Source of the DNA: Tachypleus tridentatus | Taxonomy: Eukaryota; Arthropoda; Merostomata; Xiphosura; Limulidae | Reading direction: 5' to 3' | Length of the DNA stretch: 64,000 nucleotides | NCBI RefSeq assembly: GCF_004210375.1 | Contig: NC_134827.1 | Coordinates: 100,673,285-100,737,284, forward strand | Shown: piece after piece, positions 12,599 through 24,000 of the stretch | How the letters are laid out: each line of letters begins with the position of its first letter | Position numbering within the stretch: position 1 is the first letter of the stretch | Position numbers and translations under genes: made by a program | The notes under the pieces: model-generated | What the model saw: the letters and a program-made list of their open reading frames with translations, nothing else | The model's database searches: none | What the model was told of the DNA's origin: nothing

Positions 12599-12639
12599 CG
12601 TTGTGTGAAGGTTTTTTTTTTTTAACTTTTTGTTCTATG

Positions 12640-13075
12640 ACACGGAAAGTTGTTTCCCTTGTATGTAATTGTAAAAGAACGCTCACAAAAACCGTAAAAC
12701 ACAAAATGTGGAACCGCAAAGTTGCATGTATCTCCGCATGGATCCAACAAACGTTCATGCCCCATTTGGTAAAGAATCATCAACAGGGGGCGTAGAAGTG
12801 GTAAAACATAAAACTGAAAAATTGTGTATATCTTCCCAAGGACCCAACGAACAAAGTTGGTGAAGATCCACCTACAGGAGATGAGGTAGTGGTGAAAAAC
12901 GCCCATAAAACTACAAACCTGAAAACTTTGTGTGTATCCACCTATCCCCTTTGTAAAAATCCATCCATACTCTGCGAAGTAGTTACATGGACAGACTATT
13001 GTATTTATATAGATAACATATAATATACTATTATATTTATACAAATAGCACATAACAGACAGTACTATTATATTT
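12640..13075 (+). repeat. dispersed repeat with internal about 130-bp duplications, copy 1
   Basis: Recurring phrases: aaaaccgcaaaac, gcatgtatctccgcatggatcc, gtgaagatccatcca and gcgaagtagttacatggacagac, followed by an AT-rich tail (cagtattattatatttata). Same family as 44555-44850. No termini or coding seen. Confidence 0.7.
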
Positions 13076-13384
13076 ATGAATGAAAAACACCAATCTTCAT
13101 CATAATTTCACATTGTCTTTATTTAAGTCGTTAACCTTTTGTTTTGTATTATATTTCTACTGATGACAATAGCCATATGGCGCCGGCCCTAACTTTGAAC
13201 AACTGACCAAAGTAAAGCCAATTAGCAACAAACTACCCTCCTCCATCCATTTTAAATAATTTATTATCACACTTATTACGCATCTATAGCTAAATATGCG
13301 GGTAGTATCACACGATACACCAGCTCCGAAATCAAGGGATCTAACAGAGGTCCAAACACACACGTACACGTGTACACGATCGTT

Positions 13385-13639
13385 AGTTTGTTTTGTGAAT
13401 TTCATGCAAAGCTACACTTGGGCTATCTGCGCTAGCCGTCCCTAATTTAACAGTGTAAGACTAGACGGAAAGCATCTAGTCATCATCACCCACCGCCATC
13501 TCTTGGGCTACTTTTCTACCAACGAATAGCAGGAATGACTATAACATTATAATGCCCCCATGGCTGAAATGGCGAACGTTTGGTGTGACGGGGATTTGAA
13601 CCCGTGACCCTGAGATTAACCACCTGGCCATGTCGGGCC
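13385..13639 (-). mobile_element. SINE-1
   Basis: Complete except for a short deletion in the anticodon region (accctgagattaaccacc). Confidence 0.88.
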
Positions 13640-13940
13640 CATGTATATACGAAATGCATGGTTAAGATTTTAATTGATTTTATAGCTCAATTACAACGAC
13701 AACATACGTATATTAAAATTAACAGAAATGTCGATAAAATACGTAGAATTAACACAGTCTTTATAAATAGAAAAGTAAAAACAATCTTATTTCAAACTGT
13801 TTTTCATATACCATCAAGAGACTTCGAAACTGAACTTCTTTCCCAACGACGAGCTCAAATACGGTTTGTTTTTTTCAAATATTATATATTAATTATCTCG
13901 TGCATTATTGGATGCTAAGAACTTTTTCTTTTCAATAGTG

Positions 13941-14219
13941 GGCCTGGCATGGCCAAGCGCGTAAGGCGTGCGACTCGTAGTCTAAGGGTTGCGGGTTCGC
14001 GCCCACGTCGCGCTAAACATGCTCGCCCTTTCAGCCGTGGGAGCGTTCTAATATGACGATCAATCTCACTATTCGTTGGTAAAAGAGTAGCCCAAGAGTT
14101 GGCGGTTGGTGGTGGTGACTAGCTGCCTTCCCTCTGGTCTTACACTGCAAAATTAGGGACAGCTAGCGCAGATAGCCCTCGAGTAGCTTTGTGCGAAATT
14201 CAAGACAAACAAAAACAAC
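13941..14219 (+). mobile_element. SINE-1 about 400 bp upstream of the NRF-6-like promoter
   Basis: Target duplication CTTTTCARTAGTG, 12/13 identical, at 13928-13940 and 14220-14232. Full length, so its internal pol III boxes are close to the gene's 5' flank. Confidence 0.92.
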
Positions 14220-14612
14220 CTTTTCAGTAGTGATTTGTTGACTATCACGTGGCGAGTGCCTAAAGCTGAAAGTAGTCGCGTACTATATATATATGCGTAC
14301 GAGTGTATTTTGAGATATTACAGTATTTTTTTGGTACGTTTTGTGTGATCTGCTGAAAAATAAACAAAATCATATTCAAACAAAAATAAACAGAGGTAAG
14401 GTTGTGAACGCCAGTGTCTGTGTCTGATAAGGGTGAACAGTTGAAGCGGCCTGAAGGTGTTCGAATCAAGCATTCATATCGCATGTCAAACCGTCACGTG
14501 ACTACTATAGGTAGAACTTGGATAACATTGGCAGAAACTGTCACACTGTTTGAAGAAAGCGCCAATAAGAGAGTTTGAAATGTGTGACCAGAGATCTGCT
14601 TTCTGTATTGGA

Positions 14613-14631
14613 TGACGTAAAATTATAAATA
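14613..14631 (+). promoter_or_regulatory. candidate core promoter: CRE-like site and TATA box
   Basis: TGACGTAA at 14613-14620 resembles a CREB/ATF half-site and TATAAATA at 14624-14631 fits the TATA consensus. A start about 30 bp further on would give a 5' UTR of roughly 75 nt before the ATG. No clear initiator element was seen. A non-coding first exon elsewhere cannot be excluded. Confidence 0.4.
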
Positions 14632-14729
14632 TTTATAACTTGGCAACAAAAACGTCTCCGAAGTCCGAGATGTTGCAAAAATCCTTCTAAGATTGTTCTG
14701 TTCTGGATTTAAAGATCTTCTCTCACTCA

Positions 14730-15024
14730 ATGTTCAGAACAATGAGATTCGCCATCATTTTGGTTCTTTGTTATTTTTGTAGAGTATGTGTACAGTTTCC
14801 AGAAGAAGAACTAACACTGGGGGCACTTGTTAATACCTCTGGGGCCTCTACCCCAAACCAGTCCCACCTTCTCTCATTCTCCACCTCGACCATCATCCTG
14901 TTATATGAGGAACTCTTCGAATCATTACAGCTAGGACCAGCGGTCAATATTACTGACAGGTGCGCAAATTCTACCTATCTTTTGAGATATGCAGTCCAAA
15001 GACAGGAGCCCTGGGCCCTGCGTA
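14730..15024 (+). CDS. NRF-6-like exon 1 (signal peptide, start of NRF domain)
   Basis: Encodes residues 1-98 plus one base of codon 99. An in-frame TAA lies upstream at 14688-14690. Two in-frame ATGs are possible: 14730 and 14742. The second has the better context (A at -3) and places the hydrophobic leader right at the N-terminus, so translation may begin there, giving 721 residues. The exon ends at a GTAAGT donor. The end ...[12 protein letters not shown] followed by [11 protein letters not shown] from exon 2 matches the usual continuity of NRF domains, so no exon is missing across the 18-kb intron. Confidence 0.9.
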
Positions 15025-18000
15025 GTAAGTATATCAATTTGTTCCAACTCATTCATATTTCACAGTTCAAACGTTCAGTCCACGTTACCAGTTAGCGACT
15101 TAAAGCCAGGAGAGTAAAAAAACCTTCTAAAATCAGACTCTACACTCTGTAGGTAAACTGAAAACAGTGCGTGTGCGTGACCCAATTTCGGACTTAACGT
15201 AAGCTGTTGCATTCAGGCTGTTGAGTTTCACTTTCTTTTGTGTGATGTACTTTGAAACAATTTAAATTAATTTATCGAAGTCTAGTCAAATGTAAACTCG
15301 TCTGTAAATCAAAGTGGTAATTCACTGTATTTATCAATAACTTTTGATCAGAGCGAGTTACCTGCATAAATGAGGCCTACAAACGAACCCACTAATCTCG
15401 TGTAGCTACTTTAACACAAAGTGGTATAAAACAAACACCTGCATTCAACACGATGCACTATTCATCAGTTGAATTTCCTCTCTGTTGCTGGAGCCCAGCA
15501 TGGCCAGGTGCTATAGGCGCTCGACTCGCAATATGAGGGTCGCGGGTTCGAATCCATGTCGCACCAAACATGCTCGCCCCTTTCAGCCGTTGAGGCGTTA
15601 TAATGTAACGACCAATCCCACTATTTGTTGGTAAAAGAGTTGCCCAAGAACTGGCGGTGGGTGGTGATGACTAGCTGTCTTCTCTCTAGTCTTACATTAG
15701 GAACGGACAGCGCAGATAGCCCTCGTGTAGCTCTGCGCGAAATTCAAGAACAAACAACTCTGTTGAAGTTAGGCCTAAAGCGATACACTAAACAAAACAA
15801 ATAATTTTCGTAATAATATATATATATAAATATATATGATAAATAGGTGAAAAGTAATATAAATATTTATACCTTTTGATAAAAGTTAAGAAAATATGAT
15901 ATTTACATCCCAGGTAAATACAAAAAGAATATATTTTTATGTAAACCAACGTTTCACCTTTGCAAATTCTTTAGGGTTAATATACATAACTCTGTTTCAA
16001 CATTTTGATCAATGAATACTTTTATGGAAATTAATATTAACCAAACAACGTAATGTACCTTACCTACTAACACTGTAATGTTTTTCTTGTCCTTCAATTA
16101 AAGAGCATGGCACCAGCATACACAAAACAGTCCCTCTTTAAGAATGTTTAGTGACCAATGATTAGGTTGGTTTCAAATATTCACGACATGCTTCTCAAAA
16201 GCTATCTGTTTTACCCGTCTCTAATTTTTGAATTGGTATAATCGAGGGAAGGCAAACAGTTAACAGCACTCAACACTAACTTTTAGGCTACTCTAATCGA
16301 ATGCTGGGGTCTGACCGTTACTCTTATAACGCAACCATGGCCACAACGTGAGGAGTAAGGTTTTGCGGCAATGGGATGCGAGCCGTGGACTTTCCAATTG
16401 ACCTCCCAACGTTAGTCTACGCACGGACCCGATAATAATGTAAACAGTGTTTTACAGTGAATAATACAGTACAAAACATACAATATGTATCAAACAGGTA
16501 TAGAGTTCGTAAAAACTGTTTAATTTGTTGTTTGTCATAAAGCGCAAAGCTCGACACAAAGGATCATCTGTGCTCTAACCACTACGGGTATCGAAACCTT
16601 ACCGCTGTGTCACTGGGGGAGTGATAGTTTAAGAAACAATTTGTCACAATATAATATATATACACCAGCATGTGTCTCTAATACGTTTGAGTATGTCTGA
16701 TGTAACGGGAATTCCAACCCGTGGCCCTCGGATAACGAGTCGAGTGCCTTATCCACCTTTACTGTATCGAACTTAAAATTTGAAATAAATACACTGCTGG
16801 CCAAAATCTTAAGGCCAATGAACATAAAGAAAAAATATGCATTTTGCGTTGTTAGACTCAACCACTTATTTGTGTAGAGCTTCGAAAGATGAAAATAAGA
16901 AAAGGGAAAATAAAAATAAAACCTTTTTAGCATTTAATAATGAAAATGTGAACACTATGTAATTAACCTAAATACTAGCTGGTCAAAAGTTTAAGACCAT
17001 ACCAAAAAGAAGTCGTAAACAGGGTAGGAAATGCCCAACAAGAGGTCTCAGTCGTGAGTTTCACGGCCGTCATTGCGAATAACTTCAAACATTCGCTTTG
17101 GCATGGTCGATATAAGCGTTTGCAGAAGGCTGGCTGGAATGTTATTCCAAGAGGTGAAGATGGCTTCACGAAGATCATGCACTGTTTGAAATTGACGTTC
17201 ATTTCTATAGACTTCTCTTGTCGTCCACCCCAAAAGATTTTCAATGGGGTTCAGTTCGGGCAAACACGCTGGATGGTCCAAAAGAATCACGGTATTCGCC
17301 ATGAAAACGTCCTTTGTCCTGCAGGCATTGTGGATTGCAGCGTTGTTCTGCTGAAATATTCAGTCATTTCCACACAAGCGAGGGCCTTCAGTATTGATGC
17401 TTTCTCCAATATGCCAATGTAGCCAGCTGCTGTTTGACGCCCCTGTATAAACTGAAGCTCCATTGTCCCATGGAAGGAGAAAGCGCCCCAGATCATGATG
17501 AAGCCTCCTTCACTGTGCCGTGTAGAAAATGTCTCCGGTGGGATATACTTATCGTGCTAGTAACGTTGGAAGCCATCTGGACCATCCAGGAGCTGCATTC
17601 TGCGTCCGTAAGGGCCTTAATCTGGTTCGACGATCGGCTGGTGTCTTGCCGGACAATCCGTCGAATCCTTCTGTTCAACGCCGGCGACAATTTCTTGGGC
17701 TGACCACTTGAAATTCTCGTTCCGTATCCCTTTTAAGAAATTTCCAACAGCAGTTTTACCACGTCCAATCTCACCAGCGATGGCATGTTGAGAGAGACCT
17801 TGCTTTTGCAGCTCGACAATTCTGCCATGTTCAAACTCTGTCAACTTTTTAGCCTTTGCCATGTTTCTACCCAGTGTAATACGAGAGATGTCAGTGGGAG
17901 ATGTTGACAACGCTAATGCTTGAACACAAATGACTAAATTTCGTAACATGTTTACCAATTAACGCTTCGTTTCAGTATGGTCTTAAACTTTTGACCAGCT

Positions 18001-21000
18001 AGTATTTAGGCAAATTTCATAGTGTTCACTTTTTCCTATTAAATGTTAAAAAGGTTTTTTTTTATTTTTCTTTTCTTATTTTCATCTTTCGAAGCTCTAC
18101 TCAAATAAGTGGTTGAGTTGAGTCTAACAACGCAAAATGCATATTGTTTTCTTTATGTTCATTGGCCTTAAGATTTTGGCCAGCAGTGTATGTATATAAC
18201 TGTCCAAACGTTAAAATTTCAAATAAATCCTCGCATAAATGTCCACATGATGAAATCTAAAACAAATCCGTATATAAATCCCTAGCGTCAGATACAGGGT
18301 GTTGGGCATGTTTGTTTAACTGTTAGAACATAAGAAAGGCAGTTCGGTAGAGAAAATTAGTGCAAATATTGCGCAAAACAATTATTTTCGAACGTGTCCT
18401 TTTTTTCATGGTAATGTTGTGACAAAAATAAACGCGATGATATTCTGCTATAAACGATATATGAACTTTCTTTTTTATTTTATTCACACGGACCACGTTT
18501 ATTACATAAACAGAAATATACCTCTAATCTTAACGACCTGCCACGTTCTAGTCGATTCCCTTGTGGGTATGACGCCATACACAAGTGCTAATTTCACTTT
18601 TCTCTTAATGACTTATCATGTTCCACTCGATCCCCTTGTGGATGTGACGACACTCACGTGCTAATTCAGTTTTTCTCCTAATGTTCTTTCACGTTCCAGT
18701 TGATTCCCCATCCGCAGTTATAACGACACGTGCATGTTAATTTACTTTTGTTTTTAATGATTTCGTTCAACCTATTTCTTTGTAATTATTACTACATACA
18801 CAGTACTAGGTCAATTTGACTCTTTTAAAACTCCGTTACGTTTCAGTTGACTCTTTCCTGGTTATTACAACACACACACATAATGAAGGTTATCTTACAA
18901 CATTCTTCCCTTTGAAGAACCAAATGTAAAAGCACGTGAGGTAATATTAATAAACAAAGTATTCGTTGTTTAACCGCAATGTTGGCTATTGTAAAGTTAT
19001 TACAATTTCTACCACGTGAATATCTTGATTAAAGCTGGCCCGGCAATGGCCAAGCGTGTTAAGGCGTGCGACTCGTAATCTGAGGGTCACGGCTTCGTAT
19101 CCCCGTCGCGCCAAACATGCTCGCCCTTTCAGCCGTGGGGGCGTTATAATGTGACGGTCAGTCCCACTGTTCGTTGGTAAAAGAGTAGCCCAAGAGTTGA
19201 CGGTGGGTGGTGATGACTAGCTGCCTTCCCTCTAGTCTTACACTGCTAAATTAGGGACGGCTAGCACAGATAGCCCTCGAGTAGCTTTTTGCAAAATTCA
19301 AAAAACAAACAAACAAAAAAAAACGATTAGAGGTAATTTAATTTGAAATCGGGGTAAAAATATAGCATGCATATGTCAAATTACCAAGTTGCATTCTAAT
19401 TAACACGTAAAACTAAGTTGAAAATGTGCGAAAATTGCTCTCCTTTACAACATTCTGTTGCATGTGGATAACTGAAAGTTCAATGGTATTCATCCGTGCT
19501 CGCGCTTTGCCATAAAATACAACTCATGCTAGCCCTTTAGCAAATCATGGCAGGACGTAGCCTATTAGTTAACGATCCACGACTGTACATCAGAGGATCC
19601 ATGGTATGCCTCCCACTTTCGCAAAAATACGTTTCGCACTTGGGGACCAAGAGTTAGCGATGGGTGATGTTGACTAGTGCCTACATCGGTTCAGAACTAG
19701 GGTGGATGTTCACAGATATCTCATGTGTCGCTTTGCACGAAAACTCGCACTACAAGGACTAAATAAATCAAATACTGTTATTCGAATTCACTGCAATATA
19801 TTTTGTTATTGGTTGGACGATTTTGCTTAGCTTACTACTTGCAGTCCGTGTAGGACATTAACAAATAATCCCCTGGTCAGCAGTATAGGTCCACAAACAA
19901 ATCACTGTGCCACTGGGAAAGGGGGATTGCAAAATGTGACACTTAAGTGCGTCTAGTTCAAATTCCATATGTATATTACGTATATTAAAATCTTCGGTGA
20001 ATATTATAATAAGTTTTATGTTGTGAATTAGATGCCATCACGTAGTTAAATCCGGGTTTTTGATGGACATAAAAATCTAATCTTTGTCAAACACTTTTGT
20101 TCCTTACTGTTTACTTTTTTAGTTGTTCGTTTACATTTTACGTTTTTTTTTCTTTTTAATTACCAGTATACGTCATCCTTACGCCCTTTCGTTTTGATTG
20201 TCAGTTCATGTCTTCCTTACTTCTTTTGTTTTTAGTTGTCAGTTCATGTTTTCATCACTTTTATTTTTAGTAGTCAGTTCATGCTTTCCTAACTTTTGTG
20301 TTTCGTTGCCACATTATATCTCCCTTCTCAAAACATATACTTCAAGTAACACTTCCACAGTTCACACGATGATGCAAAAATGCATTAAAACATTTTTAAG
20401 AAGGTGGGGCATAGCTCCCCAACGGTAAAGTGGTATGTCTTCGGACTTATACTGCTAGAAACCGGGTTTCGATACTCGTGGGAGGCAGAGCACAGATAAT
20501 CCACTGTTCAGATTTGTGCTTAACTACAGAGAAACAAACAAAAGTGGGACAAGTTGTTCATGATGAACAAAAGTATGAGAGAAACAAAAATACAATGTTC
20601 TAAAGTTCATCTTTAAAAACGTATGTCAAAATACAATGTTCTAAAGTTCATCTTTAAAAACGTATGTCAAAATACAATGTTCTAAAGTTCATCTTTAAAA
20701 ACGTATGTCAAAATACAATGTTCTAAAGTTCATCTTCCGGAACGTATGTCAAAATACAATGTTCTAAAGTTCATCTTCAGAAACGTGTGTCAAAATACAA
20801 TGTTCTAAAGTTCATCTTCCGGAACGTATGTCAAAATACAATGTTCTAAAGTTCATCTTCAGAAACGTGTGTCAAAATACAATGTTCTAAAGTTCATCTT
20901 CAGGAACGTGTGTCAAAATACAATATTCTAAAGTTCATCTTCAGGAACGCATGTCAAAATACAATGTTCTAAAGGTCATCTTCAGGAACGCATGTCAAAA

Positions 21001-24000
21001 TACAATGTTATAAAGTTCATCTTCAGGAACGCATGTCAAAATACAATATTCTAAAGTTCATCTTCAGGAACGCATGTCAAAATACAATGTTCTAAAGTTC
21101 ATCTTCAGGAACGTATGTCAAAATACAATGTTCTAAAGTTCATCTTCAGGAACGTGTGTCAAAATACATTGTTCTAATGTTCATTTTCAGAAACGTGTGT
21201 CAAAATACAATGTTCTAAAGTTCATCTTCCGGAACGTATGTCAAAATACAATGTTCTAAAGTTCATCTTCAGAAACGTGTGTCAAAATACAATGTTCTAA
21301 AGTTCATCTTCCGGAAAGTATGTCAAGATACGATGATGTAGAGTTCATCTTCAGAAACGTGTGTCAAAATACAATGTTCTAAAGTTCATCTTCAGGAACG
21401 TGTGTCAAAATACAATATTCTAAAGTTCATCTTCAGGAACGCATGTCAAAATACAATGTTCTAAAGTTCATCTTCAGGAACGCATGTCAAAATACAATGT
21501 TATAAAGTTCATCTTCAGGAACGCATGTCAAAATACAATATTCTAAAGTTCATCTTCAGGAACGCATGTCAAAATACAATGTTCTAAAGTTCATCTTCAG
21601 GAACGTATGTCAAAATACAATGTTCTAAAGTTCATCTTCAGAAACGTGTGTCAAAATACAATGTTCTAAAGTTCATCTTGAGGAACGTATATCAAACAGG
21701 TAAAGTGTCACAAACAAATATTTATAAAGTTCCAACGCTTTATATAAAAAAAGAATTAAACACAAAGTAAAGGAATGAAATACATTTAGAAATATACAGG
21801 GTGGCCCGTGAGTCCCTACCCATCCATATATCCATGTATCCAGTGTATCTGTGTGCTGTCTCTTATTCTCGCTGCACAATATTGTGCGACGCCATGTTCT
21901 TCAAGTGCAAATAGGCTTACATCAGCCATATTTCTCTGAAAAAAGGAAACAAATTTGTAATACATGCATAATTAAATATAACATAATAACATATGGGTGG
22001 GTAGGGACATACGGGCCACCTTGTAGTATCGGAATAAAACACATCAAATGTTACAACATAACGTTTTTTTTTGCGAAATTATGCAAGTTATTTAGAACAA
22101 ACTTAATCATAGCAAAGTTGTGTCAGTATGGAGAGCTCATTTATAACTGAAATTCTCTGTTTAAATAAAAGTTCATTATTGATTATCCGGACGAGATGAA
22201 TTACAAATATCTAATTATGTTCAGTTTAAAAACAGCCATCGCTTGTTGAAGCTCTGAATTGGGTGACTTGACAATAATTTATTTAGAGTGAACGGTGCAA
22301 AATAAATTCATTTAAATATGTTGCTAATTGTTCACTGTTCTTTATAAAGTAAAGAATGGGAAGAGGAAATGAAACTACTGACGAGACCCAGCTCATTAAG
22401 GCCAGTGGTAAGGGGAGGTGGGACGCCAAAATTCCCAGAAGACAGCAGTGTCTACGTGCTCGGTGCTGCATTCTGGGTAATTTATGTCATTTACTGCTAG
22501 GGCGATCAGTATATATTAAACTTTAGCCAGTTGAACTCATGTTTTAGTGGTCAAAATTGCAGACCAGTTAACGTACAAACTGGTCATTTCATCAAGTATT
22601 TAGACAGATACTACAAATAAGTTTATAGTTGCAATGATTAGACCAGTGAAAGACAAATTCGTACAAATCAGTGTTAACTAGGAGAAATTACTGACCGATA
22701 ATTTATAAAGTTGTTGTTTTGAATTAAGCACAATGGGCTATCTGTGCTCTGCCCACCACGGGTATCGAAACCCGGTTTTTAGCGTTGTAAGTCCGCAGAT
22801 ATACCGCTGAGCCACTGGGAGCTATGAAGTAAGATTTTTAAAAGGTACATAATGGAATATTACGTATGTTCATGCATACACTTTTGACTGACCTACTGTA
22901 CAGTTACGATTCTAAAGCTAGTTTATAAATACTAGAACTTGTATGTATTGCGACAGAAAATAAATTTATCAGTAGATTTGAAATAATAAATTATGTGATA
23001 ATGTAATACCATTTATTACATCAAATCAGTTAGACATGAAATTTGCTTGCAATGCTTTAATTTTACTGTTCACGAACAGAGCTTCCGACTCTCACTACAA
23101 ATGTCGTACCATGAACTTTGACCGTAATAAAACATTCTTTATAAATCTTACTGTTATAAAATTAACCGTATACTTAAAAAGACTCGTTGTTTTTTGTTTA
23201 ACATCAAAATATACAATGGGTTCTCAGTGATGTTTTTATCACGGGTATCTAAACCCAGTTTTTAGGGTTATACGACTTCTGATAATACTTAACGAGATCT
23301 GTAAATTCTGTAGTATAATAAATGATCACGTTATTTGTATCGATGTAAAATACATTAAGAGAATGAGGTTATTTCTGATCCTGTAATAGGTTTTCATTGT
23401 TGAAACAATTTAAGAATTTCGTCATATACCTGACCTCCCCACCCCCATTTCATTATATCATTTTTGTCTCTGTTCACTTTAAGCTTCAGCAAAATTTGTT
23501 CACCATTAAAACTAATGTCTGAATAATGGAAAACTTCTGTTCTGGAGAAAAGTATCTCCCACTAGGGCGGAAGGTGAAAGTAAAATCTTTTTCTTATCTT
23601 CTAATCCTGTTTGATCGTCTGCTGTTGTTATTTAGGCCCGGCATGGCCAGATGGTTAAGGCATTCGACTCGTAATACGAGGATCGCGGGTTCGAATCCCC
23701 GTCATACCAAACATGCTCGCCCTTTCAGCCGTGAGGACGTTATATAATATGACGGTCAATCCCACTATTCGTTGGTAAAAGAGTAGCCCAAGAGTTGGCG
23801 GTGGGTGATGATGACTAGCTGCTTTCCTATTAATCTTACACTGCTAAATTAGGGACGGCTAGCGCAGATAGCTCTCGAGTAGCAAAATCCAAAACAAACA
23901 AACACTCTATTGTTATTTAAAGAGATTGTGCATTTTCGATTTGCTCAGATACCTTCCCCTTCAAAAGAAGTTTTGCGATTGGTCGAATGTCTGTCAATCA

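Noticed and set aside
14730-15095. Exon 1 open frame read through to a stop at 15095 as a 121-residue protein
   Set aside because: The GTAAGT donor at 15025 and continuity with exon 2 explain it better.
20591-21697. CRISPR-like array
   Set aside because: Units are contiguous 41-bp repeats with no unique spacers, in a eukaryotic intron.
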